This document shows positions 63,652 through 64,000 of a stretch of DNA of 64,000 nt, one piece after another. The DNA is taken from contig NZ_QJRF01000061.1 of NCBI RefSeq assembly GCF_013393345.1, positions 434,001 through 498,000 on the forward strand. Reading direction: 5' to 3'. Each line of letters opens with the position of its first letter. Position 1 is the stretch's first letter. A model generated the notes under the pieces. It made no database searches. It saw only the letters and a program-made list of their open reading frames with translations, and was not told the origin of the DNA. The stretch is from Pseudomonas taiwanensis (lineage in GTDB: Bacteria; Pseudomonadota; Gammaproteobacteria; Pseudomonadales; Pseudomonadaceae). Both the position numbers and the translations under genes were made by a program.

Positions 63652-64000
63652 TCAATTGATCGGCGTAGCCGTCAGGTTGGCGCTGATGTCGGCGTTCTGC
63701 ACCTTGATGCCATACATGGAGGTGACGGCGCCGCCGGTTGGGTGGACGTGCTGCAGGCGGTCGACGTTGATTTCCTTGAAGTGGATGCGGCCGTTCACCG
63801 CGAAACCCAGCGGGTCCGGGCTGACCGGGCTGCAGGTGCCGCCGTTCTTGGTGCAGACCTTGGTGGGCGCCACGTCCAGGTTGAGGTCGGCGTTGAAACC
63901 GTAGGTGTTGGCATTGGGATCACTGGGGTTGCCGTCGGAAGTGGAGAAGTTATCCACAACCAGCTGGCTGCCGGTGCCGGCGGCGCCGTTGACGCGGTTG
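63652..64000 (-). CDS. Hypothetical protein, C-terminal part (cut by window end)
   Basis: At least 115 codons of the C-terminal end are open to the window edge. The sequence is Asn/Asp/Thr-rich and beta-like: STSDGNPSDPNANTYGFNAD, VNGRIHFKEINVDRLQHVHP and IKVQNADISANLTATPIN, with two cysteines (VCTKNGGTC). This suggests a secreted or surface protein. I do not recognise the family. Confidence 0.6.
   Translation of the reverse strand, partial: NRVNGAAGTGSQLVVDNFSTSDGNPSDPNANTYGFNADLNLDVAPTKVCTKNGGTCSPVSPDPLGFAVNGRIHFKEINVDRLQHVHPTGGAVTSMYGIKVQNADISANLTATPIN

Overview
The window is a chromosomal segment of a GC-rich Pseudomonas. Gene content and order from about 13 kb onward follow the P. aeruginosa PAO1 block PA4626 to PA4679 as I recall it (hprA, rsmC, lysP ... 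mqo, hpt, upp, uraA, hemH, phr, pagL, murI, moeB, prmC, prfA, hemA, lolB, ispE, tRNA-Gln, prs, rplY, pth, ychF, higA, carbonic anhydrase, rimI). REP-type palindromes of the GTAGGAGCGAGC family also point to Pseudomonas. Species is not determined. Both ends of the window cut genes.

Region by region. 0-10 kb: a leftward cluster for a hydrophobic or acyl substrate (acyl-CoA synthetase, DUF1302 outer-membrane protein, DUF1329 protein, MalT/LuxR-type regulator), with a thiolase transcribed divergently. 10-13 kb: an MFS transporter with a divergent AraC regulator, then a LysE/RhtB exporter. 13-26 kb: hprA, rsmC, lysP; a yybP-ykoY manganese riboswitch in front of a UPF0016/GDT1 Mn exporter; an NTF2-like protein, an epimerase, an M48 lipoprotein protease, a large chemoreceptor, a three-gene operon of small cysteine-rich, DUF2007 and degenerate SRAP proteins, an acyltransferase, and a YajG lipoprotein. 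26-36 kb: mqo, PA4642/PA4643-type genes, a DauA-like SulP transporter, a WbuC-like cupin, purine and pyrimidine salvage (hpt, upp, uraA) and a Spinster-type MFS. 36-43 kb: hemH with a coupled SDR gene, then a photoresponse cluster: renalase-like flavoprotein, DUF523-DUF1722 protein, class II LitR-type MerR regulator and photolyase, with three copies of a TGTACA-N12-TGTACA operator. 43-55 kb: pagL, the murI-moeB-prmC-prfA-hemA operon, a TPR lipoprotein, lolB-ispE, two identical tRNA-Gln genes, prs, rplY, pth, ychF.

55.5-57.8 kb, behind tRNA-Met, is the only clearly accessory patch: an excalibur-type gene broken by an amber codon, a solitary higA behind a yefM-yoeB pair, a FitA-like antitoxin whose PIN toxin is cut to 19 codons, and an unknown small gene. 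57.8-64 kb: an isopropylmalate/isocitrate-type dehydrogenase with an EamA transporter, a beta-carbonic anhydrase, and a coupled leuA - putative pol III psi - rimI operon, ending in REP repeats and a cut hypothetical gene.

Most likely places for new biology: the light-controlled DUF523-DUF1722/flavoprotein genes, the SRAP homologue without its catalytic residues, and the mixed yefM-yoeB-higA array.
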